NCBI GenBank assembly: GCA_045538015.1
Contig: JAZSQO010000023.1
Coordinates: forward strand, 1 to 9,763
Direction of reading: 5' to 3'
DNA: 9,763 nt
Origin: SIG598 sp045538015
GTDB lineage: Bacteria > Bacillota > Clostridia > Oscillospirales > Acutalibacteraceae
Shown here: in pieces, positions 1 to 6,081 of the stretch
Numbering within the stretch: position 1 is the stretch's first letter
Layout of the letters: each line of letters starts with the position of its first letter
The notes under the pieces: model-generated
Database searches by the model: none
Told to the model about the DNA's origin: nothing
Seen by the model: the letters and a program-made list of their open reading frames with translations, nothing else
Position numbers and translations under genes: made by a program

Positions 1-323
1 CCGGCGGCCAGAAGCAGCGCCTTTCCATCGCCCGTGCCCTTGCCAGAGAAGCGGAAATATACATCTTTGACGACACCTTCTCCGCCCTCGATTACAAAAC
101 CGACCGCCAGCTCCGCCGCGCGCTGAAGGAGGAGATGGCCGACTGCACCTGCCTTATAGTCGCCCAGCGCATCGGCACCATCATGGATGCCGACCTCATC
201 CTCGTGCTGGAGGACGGGCGGGTAGTGGGGCAGGGCACCCACAGCCAGCTGCTCGACAGCTGCGCCGCCTACCGCGAGATTGCCCAGAGCCAGCTGAGTG
301 AGGAGGAATTGAAGAATGCCTAG
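1..323 (+). CDS. ABC exporter half-transporter, C-terminal end of the nucleotide-binding domain (5' truncated by window edge)
   Basis: Only the last ~106 codons are present; the reading frame enters at base 3 and ends at TAG 321-323. The fragment starts inside the ABC signature (GGQKQR, the tail of LSGGQ). It continues through Walker B (IYIFDD), the D-loop (SALD), and a switch region reading IVAQRIGTI. Two catalytic positions are non-standard: the glutamate after Walker B is aspartate (codon 72-74), and the switch histidine is glutamine (codon 165-167). This D/Q combination is known from the degenerate-site subunit of heterodimeric exporters of the TM287/288 and BmrCD type. The stop overlaps the next ABC gene by 8 bp, so the two are almost certainly translationally coupled and form one membrane complex that couples ATP hydrolysis to export. 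The substrate cannot be told from sequence. The N-terminal membrane domain lies outside the window. Confidence 0.93.
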   Translation, partial: GGQKQRLSIARALAREAEIYIFDDTFSALDYKTDRQLRRALKEEMADCTCLIVAQRIGTIMDADLILVLEDGRVVGQGTHSQLLDSCAAYREIAQSQLSEEELKNA

Positions 324-2124
324 ACCCGGACCCGGAATGAACCGCGGTATGCCCGTTGTCGGAGCCAAGGACATGAAAAAGGCTCTTGCCTCCCTCGTGG
401 GCTACTGTAAGAAATACCACACCATCATCCTCATAGCTCTCCTCTGCTCGGCAGTCAGCTCGGTGCTGGCCGTCATCGGCCCCGATTACATCTCCGAGCT
501 CACCGCCGTTATCCAGCGGGGCATCAGCTTTACCGGCGTGAACATCGACATGAAGGAGATCGCCCGGGTGGCGGCCACCCTCATCTGCATCTACGCCGCC
601 AGCATGATACTCCACTACACCCAGACGTATATAATGAATAACGTCTCCTGCAGCGTGGGCAGAACCATGCGCTCGGACATCAGCGCCAAGATCAACCGCA
701 TCCCTCTGAGCTACTTCGACAGCCACAAGTTCGGAGATGTCCTCTCCCGGGTGACCAACGACGTGGACAGCATCTCCCAGTCCCTGCACATGAGCATCGG
801 AACGCTGGTGTCGGCGGTCACCACTCTTGTGGGCTGCGTGATAATGATGTTCGTCACCGAATGGCGCATGGCTCTGACGGCCATCGGCGCTTCCCTTGCC
901 GGCTTTGTGGTGATGAGCATGATAATGAGCCGTTCCCAGAAGCACTTCAACGCCCGCCAGCAGAGTCTGGCCGAGGTCAACGGCCATGTGGAGGAATACT
1001 ACGCCGGCCAGAGCATCGTGCGTGTGTACAACGCCGAGGAAAAGGGCATTGAGGCCTTCCGGCAGAGCAACGAAAAGCTCCGCGCGCACACCTTCAAGGC
1101 CGAATTTCTCAGCGGAATGATGATGCCGCTGATGGGCTTTGTGGGCAACTTCGGCTACGTGGCCGTGTGCGTGGTGGGCGCCGCGCTGGCCTTTGACGGC
1201 ATCATCGGCTTTGAGGTGGTGGTGGCCTTCATGATCTATGTGCGGATGTTCACCTCGCCCCTCAACCAGATAGCTCAGGGCTTTTCCGGCATTCAGGCCG
1301 CGGCGGCCGCCAGCGAGCGGGTCACCGAGTTCCTTGAGGAAAAGGAGCTGAGCGACGAGAGCGGCAAGACCGAAACCCTCACCGACGTGAAGGGCGACGT
1401 CTCCTTCAGCCGCATCGCCTTCGGCTACACCCCGGAAAAGACCATCATCCACGACTTTTCCATCGACATCAAGGCCGGCCAGAAGGTGGCCATCGTCGGT
1501 CCCACCGGCGCCGGCAAAACAACCATCGTCAACCTGCTCATGCGCTTCTATGAGCTTGACCGCGGCTCCATCACCGTGGACGGCACGCCCCTTGCCGACA
1601 TCACCAGGGAGAATGTCCACGGCATCTTCGGTATGGTTCTGCAGGATACATGGCTCTTTCAGGGCACCGTGCGCGATAACCTGACCTATGGCCGCGACGA
1701 GATCACCGACCAGCGGCTGGAGGACATCTGCGCCCAGTGCGGTCTTACCCATTTCATCGACACCCTGCCCCACGGGCTGGACACGGTTCTGGACGACACG
1801 GTGACCATCTCCGCCGGCCAGAAGCAGCTGCTGACCATCGCCCGGGCCATGGTGGAGGACGCGCCCATGCTCATCCTCGACGAGGCCACCTCCTCCGTCG
1901 ATACCCGAACCGAGCTGAAAATACAGAAGGCCATGGATAAGCTGACGGAAAACCGCACCAGCTTTGTCATCGCCCACCGGCTGTCCACCATCCGGGACGC
2001 CGACCTCATCATCTATATGCGGGACGGCGACATCCGGGAGACCGGCACCCACGAGCAGCTCATGGCGAAAAACGGAATGTACGCCGAGCTGTACAACAGC
2101 CAGTTCGTCAGCGCGACGGCGTGA
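316..2124 (+). CDS. ABC transporter ATP-binding/permease protein, canonical-site subunit of a heterodimeric exporter
   Basis: This is a 602-aa type IV (B-family) half-transporter, the usual length. About six membrane helices can be seen near residues 36-56, 86-108, 160-181, 186-205, 263-292 and 295-316. The nucleotide-binding domain follows from about 365: Walker A GPTGAGKT (395-402), Q-loop Gln443, signature ISAGQ (498-502, altered from LSGGQ), Walker B LILDE with catalytic Glu523, and switch His554 (AHRLSTI). In heterodimeric exporters the intact Walker B and switch of this subunit pair with the partner's good signature to make the active site. Its own altered signature completes the degenerate site. 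The start ATG 316 is set by AGGAGG at 301-306 (9-nt spacing) and overlaps the upstream gene's stop, so the pair forms an operon. Exported substrate unknown; multidrug, lipid or peptide export are all possible. Confidence 0.95.
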   Translation: MPRPGPGMNRGMPVVGAKDMKKALASLVGYCKKYHTIILIALLCSAVSSVLAVIGPDYISELTAVIQRGISFTGVNIDMKEIARVAATLICIYAASMILHYTQTYIMNNVSCSVGRTMRSDISAKINRIPLSYFDSHKFGDVLSRVTNDVDSISQSLHMSIGTLVSAVTTLVGCVIMMFVTEWRMALTAIGASLAGFVVMSMIMSRSQKHFNARQQSLAEVNGHVEEYYAGQSIVRVYNAEEKGIEAFRQSNEKLRAHTFKAEFLSGMMMPLMGFVGNFGYVAVCVVGAALAFDGIIGFEVVVAFMIYVRMFTSPLNQIAQGFSGIQAAAAASERVTEFLEEKELSDESGKTETLTDVKGDVSFSRIAFGYTPEKTIIHDFSIDIKAGQKVAIVGPTGAGKTTIVNLLMRFYELDRGSITVDGTPLADITRENVHGIFGMVLQDTWLFQGTVRDNLTYGRDEITDQRLEDICAQCGLTHFIDTLPHGLDTVLDDTVTISAGQKQLLTIARAMVEDAPMLILDEATSSVDTRTELKIQKAMDKLTENRTSFVIAHRLSTIRDADLIIYMRDGDIRETGTHEQLMAKNGMYAELYNSQFVSATA

Positions 2125-2161
2125 CGGCACGGCAAAAAAGAGCGAAACACAAAGTTTGGCT

Positions 2162-2394
2162 CAAGCCTTTTCAAAGGCTTGCGGTTTCAAAAGGCAGAGC
2201 CTTTTGTCGCTCTCCGCAGAGAGCGAAATTCTCCTTCGGTGGAAATCCGGCGCATCGTGCGCCGGCCGCAGGAGGGTAGCCATAAACAGTCCGGTGGACT
2301 GTTTTGGCGTAGGGAACCCTCGGCGGGGGTCCCCTGTATCGTCCGAGAGGACGATAGTCGCCTGCAAGTTCGAACAATGTATCGGTGAACGATA
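2162..2394 (+). repeat. Tandem array of about nine hairpins (structured intergenic repeat or untranslated RNA)
   Basis: The 3' flank of the ABC operon is packed with consecutive inverted repeats. They are: 2162-2181 (9-bp stem, TC loop); 2188-2206 (CAAAAGGC/GCCTTTTG, loop AGA); 2207-2226 (TCGCTCTC/GAGAGCGA, loop CGCA); 2229-2243 (imperfect); 2247-2265 (CCGGCGCA/TGCGCCGG, loop TCG); 2279-2308 (AAACAGTCC/GGACTGTTT with an outer GCCA/TGGC, one bulge); 2311-2335 (AGGG-ACCC/GGGT-CCCT, one mismatch); 2337-2356 (TATCGTCC/GGACGATA, GNRA loop GAGA); and 2380-2394 (TATCG/CGATA). Several abut with zero to a few bases between them. Short overlapping open frames exist in most frames here, but none has a convincing ribosome binding site, so I call no protein. 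From memory, similar sequence is dispersed in Oscillospirales genomes; this is unverified. It would be transcribed as the 3' UTR of the ABC operon. Confidence 0.75.
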
Positions 2395-2417
2395 AGAAGT
2401 ACCAATTTATATGAACA

Positions 2418-2464
2418 ACGGCCAACCGATTCCCGAAAGGACTACCGGCTGGCCGTAATTTTTT
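2418..2464 (+). terminator. Rho-independent terminator ending the ABC operon and hairpin array
   Basis: The stem ACGGCCA (2418-2424) pairs with TGGCCGT (2450-2456). After one mismatch it is extended by CCG (2426-2428) with CGG (2446-2448). It is followed directly by AATTTTTT (2457-2464). The U-run is on the + strand and lies just upstream of the next gene's promoter, so it insulates the glucosidase gene from ABC operon read-through. Confidence 0.8.
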
Positions 2465-2472
2465 ATAACATA

Positions 2473-2501
2473 TAGACAAAAACGCCTGATTATGCTATGA
2501 T
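2473..2501 (+). promoter_or_regulatory. Sigma-A-type promoter for the GH13 gene
   Basis: A -35 box TAGACA (2473-2478) is followed by a 17-bp spacer and a -10 box TATGAT (2496-2501). A TG one base upstream of the -10 box (2493-2494) makes it an extended -10. Transcription would begin near 2508, giving a leader of about 38 nt that contains the ribosome binding site at 2533-2539. An in-frame ATG at 2504 falls at or before this predicted start and cannot be the true start codon if the promoter is real. Confidence 0.75.
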
Positions 2502-2532
2502 TTATGTACGCTTTACGCAAACAAACCAAAGC

Positions 2533-2539
2533 AAGGAGG
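2533..2539 (+). promoter_or_regulatory. Ribosome binding site that sets the GH13 start
   Basis: AAGGAGG ends 6 nt before ATG 2546. The longer in-frame alternative at ATG 2504 has no purine-rich site in front of it and sits just after the -10 box, so the shorter start is preferred. Confidence 0.85.
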
Positions 2540-2545
2540 CTCATT

Positions 2546-4195
2546 ATGGAACGCAAACGCTGGTACAAGGACATGGTGTTCTATCAGATATGGCCGCGCA
2601 GCTTCAAGGACGGAGACGGCGACGGCATGGGCGATCTGTGGGGCGTGCTGGAAAAGCTCGATTATATAAAATCCCTTGGCTGTGACGGCATCTGGTTCTC
2701 ACCCATATATCCTTCCCCCGGTGCCGACTGCGGCTACGACATCGCCGACTACATGGACATCGCCCCGGAGTTCGGCGGCATGGAGGCCTTCAGACAGGTG
2801 CTGGACGGCGTCCACGAGCGGGGCATGAAGCTGCTCATGGATCTTGTGGTCAACCACACCAGCGACGAGCACGAGTGGTTCCAGAAGAGCCGCCGGAGAA
2901 TAGAGCCCTACACCGATTATTACATCTGGCGCCCGGCCAAGCCAAATGGCAAGCTGCCCAACAACTGGGACAGCAACTTCGTGGGCAAGGCATGGACGTG
3001 GGACGAGGTGCGGGGAGAATATTATCTCCATCTCTTCGCCGTCAAGCAGCCCGACCTGAACATGGATAATCCCCTTGTCCGGGAGGAGGTCAAGAAGATA
3101 CTGCGCTTCTGGCTGGACATGGGCGTGGACGGCTTCCGGGAGGATGTCATCACCTACATCTCCAAGGCCGAAGGGCTGCCCGACGACCATCTTTTCCCCA
3201 TCTACAAGGGAATGCCCAAGTACAATCACGGCCCCCACATCCACGAATATCTGGCCGAATTCAAGAGCGATGTCCTCGACCACTACGACTGCTTCACCCT
3301 TGCCGAAGCGCCGCTGGTGTGGCCCAAGCGGGCGCTGAAATACATCGACGAGCAGAAGGGACAGCTGGACATGATGATCCAGTTCCAGTGCCAGACCGCC
3401 GACTGCCTCTTTACCGATTATCTGCCCACGAAATTCTCCCTGCGCAAGATGAAGCGGGCTTTTTCCGCATGGCAGTACAAGCTTGAGGGCAAGGCGTGGA
3501 ATATGCTCTACATTGAGAATCACGACCATCCACGCATAATCTCCCGCTACGGCAGCGAGGACTTCCGGGAGGAGAGCGGCAAGACGCTGGCGGCCATGTA
3601 CCTTTTCCAGAAGGGCACGCCCTTTCTCTATCAGGGTCAGGAGATAGGTATGCTCAACTGGCGCCCGGAGTCGGCGGATATGTACGAGGATGTGCAGACC
3701 CGCTACAACTACGAGCACAGCAATCTGAAAAAATCTCCCGAGGCGCGGCTGAAAAAGATGTGGCGCTCCTCCAGAGACTCCGCCCGCACGCCCGTGCAGT
3801 GGGACGACAGCGAAAACGCCGGCTTCACCACCGGCAAGCCCTGGTTCTATGTCAACGAAAACTACCGGGAGATCAATGTGGCCGCTCAGGAGAGCGATCC
3901 CGATTCCCTGCTAAACTTCTACCGCAAGGCCATCGCCCTGCGCAAGTCCCTCGAGGTGGTGCGCCTTGGCAGCTACCGTGAGCACTTCCGCGCAAGCTCC
4001 AAGCTGTATGTCTACAGCCGGAAAATGAAGGGCCAGAAGCTGCTGGTGGTGTGCTCCTTCACCGGGAAAAATACAAAGCTGAGGATCCCCGCCGGCTTCA
4101 ATCTCAAGAAGGCAAAGCTCATCCTCCAGAACTACGCCGACACCGACCTGAGGACGCTCAAGCCCTACGAGACGAGGGTGTATCTGTGGGAGTAA
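2546..4195 (+). CDS. GH13 (subfamily 31-like) alpha-glucosidase, probably oligo-1,6-glucosidase
   Basis: This is a 549-aa cytoplasmic enzyme without a signal peptide, the normal size for oligo-1,6-glucosidase and alpha-glucosidase. It hydrolyses non-reducing-end glucose from short alpha-glucans such as isomaltose and panose. All four GH13 regions are visible: DLVVNHTS (99-106), GVDGFREDV with Arg198 and nucleophile Asp200, acid/base Glu254 in TLAEAP, and ENHDHPR with His326 and Asp327. The -1 subsite residues Asp61 and Tyr64 lie in DCGYDIADY. These numbers sit close to those recalled for the Bacillus cereus enzyme (199/255/329). Val201 after the nucleophile is the residue linked to alpha-1,6 preference in this subfamily; alpha-1,4 enzymes usually carry Ala or Thr. 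Glu199 is unusual, since Met is common there. Trehalose-6-phosphate hydrolase is an alternative, but no PTS gene is nearby. The C-terminal beta domain runs from about 470 to the end. The gene is monocistronic, with its own promoter and a terminator after it. Confidence 0.9.
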   Translation: MERKRWYKDMVFYQIWPRSFKDGDGDGMGDLWGVLEKLDYIKSLGCDGIWFSPIYPSPGADCGYDIADYMDIAPEFGGMEAFRQVLDGVHERGMKLLMDLVVNHTSDEHEWFQKSRRRIEPYTDYYIWRPAKPNGKLPNNWDSNFVGKAWTWDEVRGEYYLHLFAVKQPDLNMDNPLVREEVKKILRFWLDMGVDGFREDVITYISKAEGLPDDHLFPIYKGMPKYNHGPHIHEYLAEFKSDVLDHYDCFTLAEAPLVWPKRALKYIDEQKGQLDMMIQFQCQTADCLFTDYLPTKFSLRKMKRAFSAWQYKLEGKAWNMLYIENHDHPRIISRYGSEDFREESGKTLAAMYLFQKGTPFLYQGQEIGMLNWRPESADMYEDVQTRYNYEHSNLKKSPEARLKKMWRSSRDSARTPVQWDDSENAGFTTGKPWFYVNENYREINVAAQESDPDSLLNFYRKAIALRKSLEVVRLGSYREHFRASSKLYVYSRKMKGQKLLVVCSFTGKNTKLRIPAGFNLKKAKLILQNYADTDLRTLKPYETRVYLWE

Positions 4196-4213
4196 CTTTC
4201 GGCGGATAATGTG

Positions 4214-4269
4214 ACAAACAACCGGGAGCCGGTGCTGTTATCAACCACAGCACCGGCTCCCTTATTTGT
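4214..4269. terminator. Bidirectional terminator between convergent genes
   Basis: GGGAGCCGGTGCTGT (4224-4238) pairs perfectly with ACAGCACCGGCTCCC (4247-4261) around an 8-nt loop. The flanks ACAAA (4214-4218) and TTTGT (4265-4269) are also complementary. The + strand continues into TTATTTGT and the minus strand into GGTTGTTTGT. It can therefore end both the GH13 transcript and the minus-strand sigma operon. Confidence 0.85.
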
Positions 4270-4282
4270 GTCTTATTATATC

Positions 4283-5194
4283 TTATTTTATCTCAAGCAC
4301 CGAAAAATCAAAGGTGCCGGCCAGCGCCTCGAGATCGGAGAAGGTCATGCCCATACCGGTTCCGCCCATGACATTGACGCACACAAAGCAGGAATCAAAT
4401 TCCGTGATAAGCACCGACTTATACTCGGACATTGCCGCGGCGAGCTCAACGCCGGAATCGGTCACGATCGTCTGCTCCTGATAGTCGGCGATATTCCCGA
4501 TGTTGAGGAAAATCGGGTCGAACACGCCCTTTGCGGAGCGGCTGAACTGATAATCCACCGACAGACGGCCGGCGGGCGCGTCAAATATTCCGTCATATCT
4601 GAATGTGCCGTCGTCATACATATATCCGGCTGATACGGTGTTGTACGCGCTGTCGGAAAACTCCGTATAGTCGTTGACAACAAACTCGCCCACCGCCGCG
4701 ATCAGGTCTTCGTACAGCACGGTTTCAAAGCCGCTGTGGAGGGATAAGCCGTATTTCGCGGTGATCTCGTCGATCTTGTCCGCCATCTCCTGAGAGTATG
4801 CTCCGCACTGCTCGTACTTTGTCTCAACGGGAATCGCGCCGTTGCCCAACGCGGCAAGTATCGAGCCGTCGGGGTCGTAGCTCTCCGTAAATGCCTTCCA
4901 CTCCGCGGCAGCCATATACTCCCTGCTGCCGGTGAAGCCGGAAAGGGTCATCTCGGTTACGATATCGGTGTCGGATGCAGAGGCGGGGCTGTCCACAAGG
5001 GCGTCTCTCAGGCCGAACAGCCTTGTGGCAAAAGCGGTGGTGGCAAGAGCTGTGAGAAAACACGCCGCGGCCACGAGCGTGATGACCTTTTTGCTGAATC
5101 TTCTTTTGTTTTTCATTGTCCTTTCGTCCTCGCTGCTTTCTATGATCTTATCATCAATGAATTCAATGGCACCAAACAAATCGTTTCTATTCAT
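4283..5194 (-). CDS. Single-pass membrane protein, probable anti-sigma/sensor partner of the ECF sigma factor
   Basis: A 303-aa protein. Residues 1-36 are charged and cytoplasmic (acidic DDKIIESSEDE, then a basic stop-transfer KNKRRFSKK). One membrane helix spans about 37-56, and about 247 residues lie outside the cell. It has no zinc-type anti-sigma motif (HxxxCxxC). The outer domain contains SYDPDGSILA and YSQEMADKIDEI, which recall proteins that commonly follow ECF sigma genes in gut clostridia; this is a family resemblance from memory. The start ATG 5194 overlaps the sigma stop by 8 bp and has AGGAGG at 5204-5209 (9-nt spacing). A TTG at 5197 is the only close alternative. Tight coupling to the sigma gene argues that it holds the sigma factor at the membrane until an outside signal arrives. 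Codon usage looks less GC-biased than in neighbouring genes. The anti-sigma role is inferred, not shown. Confidence 0.8.
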   Translation of the reverse strand: MNRNDLFGAIEFIDDKIIESSEDERTMKNKRRFSKKVITLVAAACFLTALATTAFATRLFGLRDALVDSPASASDTDIVTEMTLSGFTGSREYMAAAEWKAFTESYDPDGSILAALGNGAIPVETKYEQCGAYSQEMADKIDEITAKYGLSLHSGFETVLYEDLIAAVGEFVVNDYTEFSDSAYNTVSAGYMYDDGTFRYDGIFDAPAGRLSVDYQFSRSAKGVFDPIFLNIGNIADYQEQTIVTDSGVELAAAMSEYKSVLITEFDSCFVCVNVMGGTGMGMTFSDLEALAGTFDFSVLEIK

Positions 5195-5750
5195 CAAAAT
5201 ATCCCTCCTTGGAAAGGTGTTCTCTTAACCGTTTGCGAATCCGGCTGAGTGTCACATTCACGGAGTTTTCGCTCATATCATAGCGCTGGGCTATCACTTT
5301 TATCGGTTCAGAAAAGAAATATCTTCTGACAAACAGATTGCGCTCGCGCTCCGGCAGAAAAACGACAAACTGATTGACGACCCGGCCAAGCTCATTTGCG
5401 CTGACCTGACCCTCCACGTCCGACTCGGACACGATACATTCGGCCAGCTCTTCAAGCACGAGGGGCATATCGCCTCCGCCGCGCTTTTGGGTCTTTGCCG
5501 CTTTATACCGGTCAAAGGACAGGTGGCGGGTGATCTTTGCGAAAAACACTTTAAGTATGGCCGGTCTGGCGGGCGGTATGGCGTTCCACGCCCTGAGCCA
5601 GGTGTCATTCACGCATTCCTCGGAATCCTGAGTGTTATCCAGGATACCGTTCGCGATCGTAAAACAGTATGAGCCGTATTTTTCCATCGAAGCGGAGATT
5701 GCGTTGGTGTTCTTGTTCCAGTAGAGCTCTATGATCTGGGAATCGTTCAT
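5187..5750 (-). CDS. ECF-type RNA polymerase sigma factor
   Basis: A 187-aa sigma-70-family protein with only regions 2 and 4, as in extracytoplasmic-function sigma factors. Region 2 covers about 15-85: the helix DSEECVNDTWLRAWNAIP corresponds to the usual DAEDxxQExFLRAW, followed by FFAKITRHLSFDRYKAAK. Region 4 covers about 125-180 and carries the helix-turn-helix IKVIAQRYDMSENSVNVTLSRIRKRL for -35 recognition. A linker (about 95-125) has no extra domain. The start ATG 5750 is preceded by AAGGAGGC (5756-5763, about 6-nt spacing). The stop overlaps the start of the membrane protein gene, so the two form an operon. A TGTAAG-N16-CGTC promoter upstream suggests that the factor transcribes its own operon. 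The regulon and signal are unknown; envelope stress would be typical. Confidence 0.92.
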   Translation of the reverse strand: MNDSQIIELYWNKNTNAISASMEKYGSYCFTIANGILDNTQDSEECVNDTWLRAWNAIPPARPAILKVFFAKITRHLSFDRYKAAKTQKRGGGDMPLVLEELAECIVSESDVEGQVSANELGRVVNQFVVFLPERERNLFVRRYFFSEPIKVIAQRYDMSENSVNVTLSRIRKRLREHLSKEGYFDE

Positions 5751-5794
5751 TGCGAGCCTCCTTTCAGGCGGTCAAAGGATCCTTCGTCCTATAA

Positions 5795-5820
5795 GACGAT
5801 AAACAGAGGAAAAACTTACA
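5795..5820 (-). promoter_or_regulatory. ECF-type (probably autoregulated) promoter of the sigma operon
   Basis: On the minus strand TGTAAG (5820-5815) is separated by exactly 16 bp from CGTC (5798-5795). This is the architecture of Bacillus ECF promoters (TGAAAC-N16-CGTC for the sigma-M/X/V group), with two differences in the -35 hexamer. It lies about 45 bp upstream of the sigma start codon. No convincing sigma-A promoter was seen in the same gap. Confidence 0.6.
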
Positions 5821-5836
5821 CAGAAAATTTCCGCCG

Positions 5837-5880
5837 AAAAAAAGGGCGGACGGTTCCGTCCCCGAAGCCGCCCCTTTCTT
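5837..5880. terminator. GC-rich hairpin with T-runs on both sides, upstream of the sigma operon
   Basis: GGGCGG (5844-5849) pairs with CCGCCC (5868-5873). A nested perfect repeat GGACGG/CCGTCC (5848-5861) offers an alternative fold. The minus strand continues into TTTTTTT (complement of 5837-5843) and the + strand into CTTTCTTT. On the minus strand it would block transcription entering the sigma operon from the adjacent mobile element. No gene visible in the window obviously needs a terminator here, so it may be left over from an earlier gene order. Confidence 0.6.
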
Positions 5881-5881
5881 T

Positions 5882-6055
5882 AGGCAACACCGCACAATTC
5901 CCGTTTTAGAACTTAAGCACGATCTTGCTTGCATCTTTTCCGCCATACTTTACAAAAATGCTCGCCAATACATAGAGTATTGCCTCCGCTTTTTGTTGCG
6001 TCTGACGAAAAATCTGACTGCGCAATATCGCACTTAGAATTATGCGGTATTGCCT
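5882..6055 (+). mobile_element. MITE-like non-autonomous element, complete copy (174 bp)
   Basis: The ends are a 19-bp imperfect terminal inverted repeat: AGGCAACACCGCACAATTC (5882-5900) against the complement of 6037-6055, with 17 of 19 matching and two C/T differences. It contains no credible open reading frame and is AT-richer than its surroundings. Bases 5916-6055 recur, inverted and identical, at 9624-9763. The flanks differ between copies (TTT/AAA here, TAA before the other), which places the element boundary at AGGC. No target-site duplication is clear. An internal repeat, CAATAC/GTATTG around ATAGA (near 5967-5983), includes a TATTGCCT that echoes the terminal sequence. The parent transposase is not in the window and I cannot assign its family. 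Confidence 0.85.
6014..6040 (+). promoter_or_regulatory. Candidate outward promoter in the right end of the MITE
   Basis: CTGACT (6014-6019) and TAGAAT (6035-6040; 5 of 6 to TATAAT) are spaced by 15 bp, shorter than optimal. A second, weaker candidate is TTTACA (5949-5954) with TAGAGT (5973-5978), spaced by 18 bp. Only 26 bp separate the element from the downstream start codon, so any promoter for the flavoprotein gene must lie in or beyond the element. Confidence 0.3.
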
Positions 6056-6081
6056 AAAATTCCCCGGAGGAAAAAGCAAAA

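Noticed and set aside
196..2130. 644-codon open frame on the minus strand, antisense to the ABC gene
   Set aside because: It is a shadow of GC-rich codon bias in the ABC gene. Its composition (very rich in His, Gly, Asp, Ala and Val) is typical of antisense frames, and the + strand frame has every ABC motif.
2162..2394. CRISPR array
   Set aside because: The repeats are inverted hairpins of different sequence, not direct repeats of constant length with spacers.
2161..2479. Several 60-100 codon open frames in the hairpin array on both strands
   Set aside because: They overlap one another in most frames, are built from inverted repeats, and lack ribosome binding sites. I treat them as repeat-derived spurious frames.
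5764..5946. 60-codon minus-strand frame upstream of the sigma gene
   Set aside because: It runs through the MITE end, the hairpin and the ECF promoter, and has no ribosome binding site.
5881..6056. TA target-site duplication flanking the first MITE (TTA-GGC ... GCC-TAA)
   Set aside because: The second copy has AA rather than TA before GGC, so the TA is not a general insertion mark and no duplication can be claimed.
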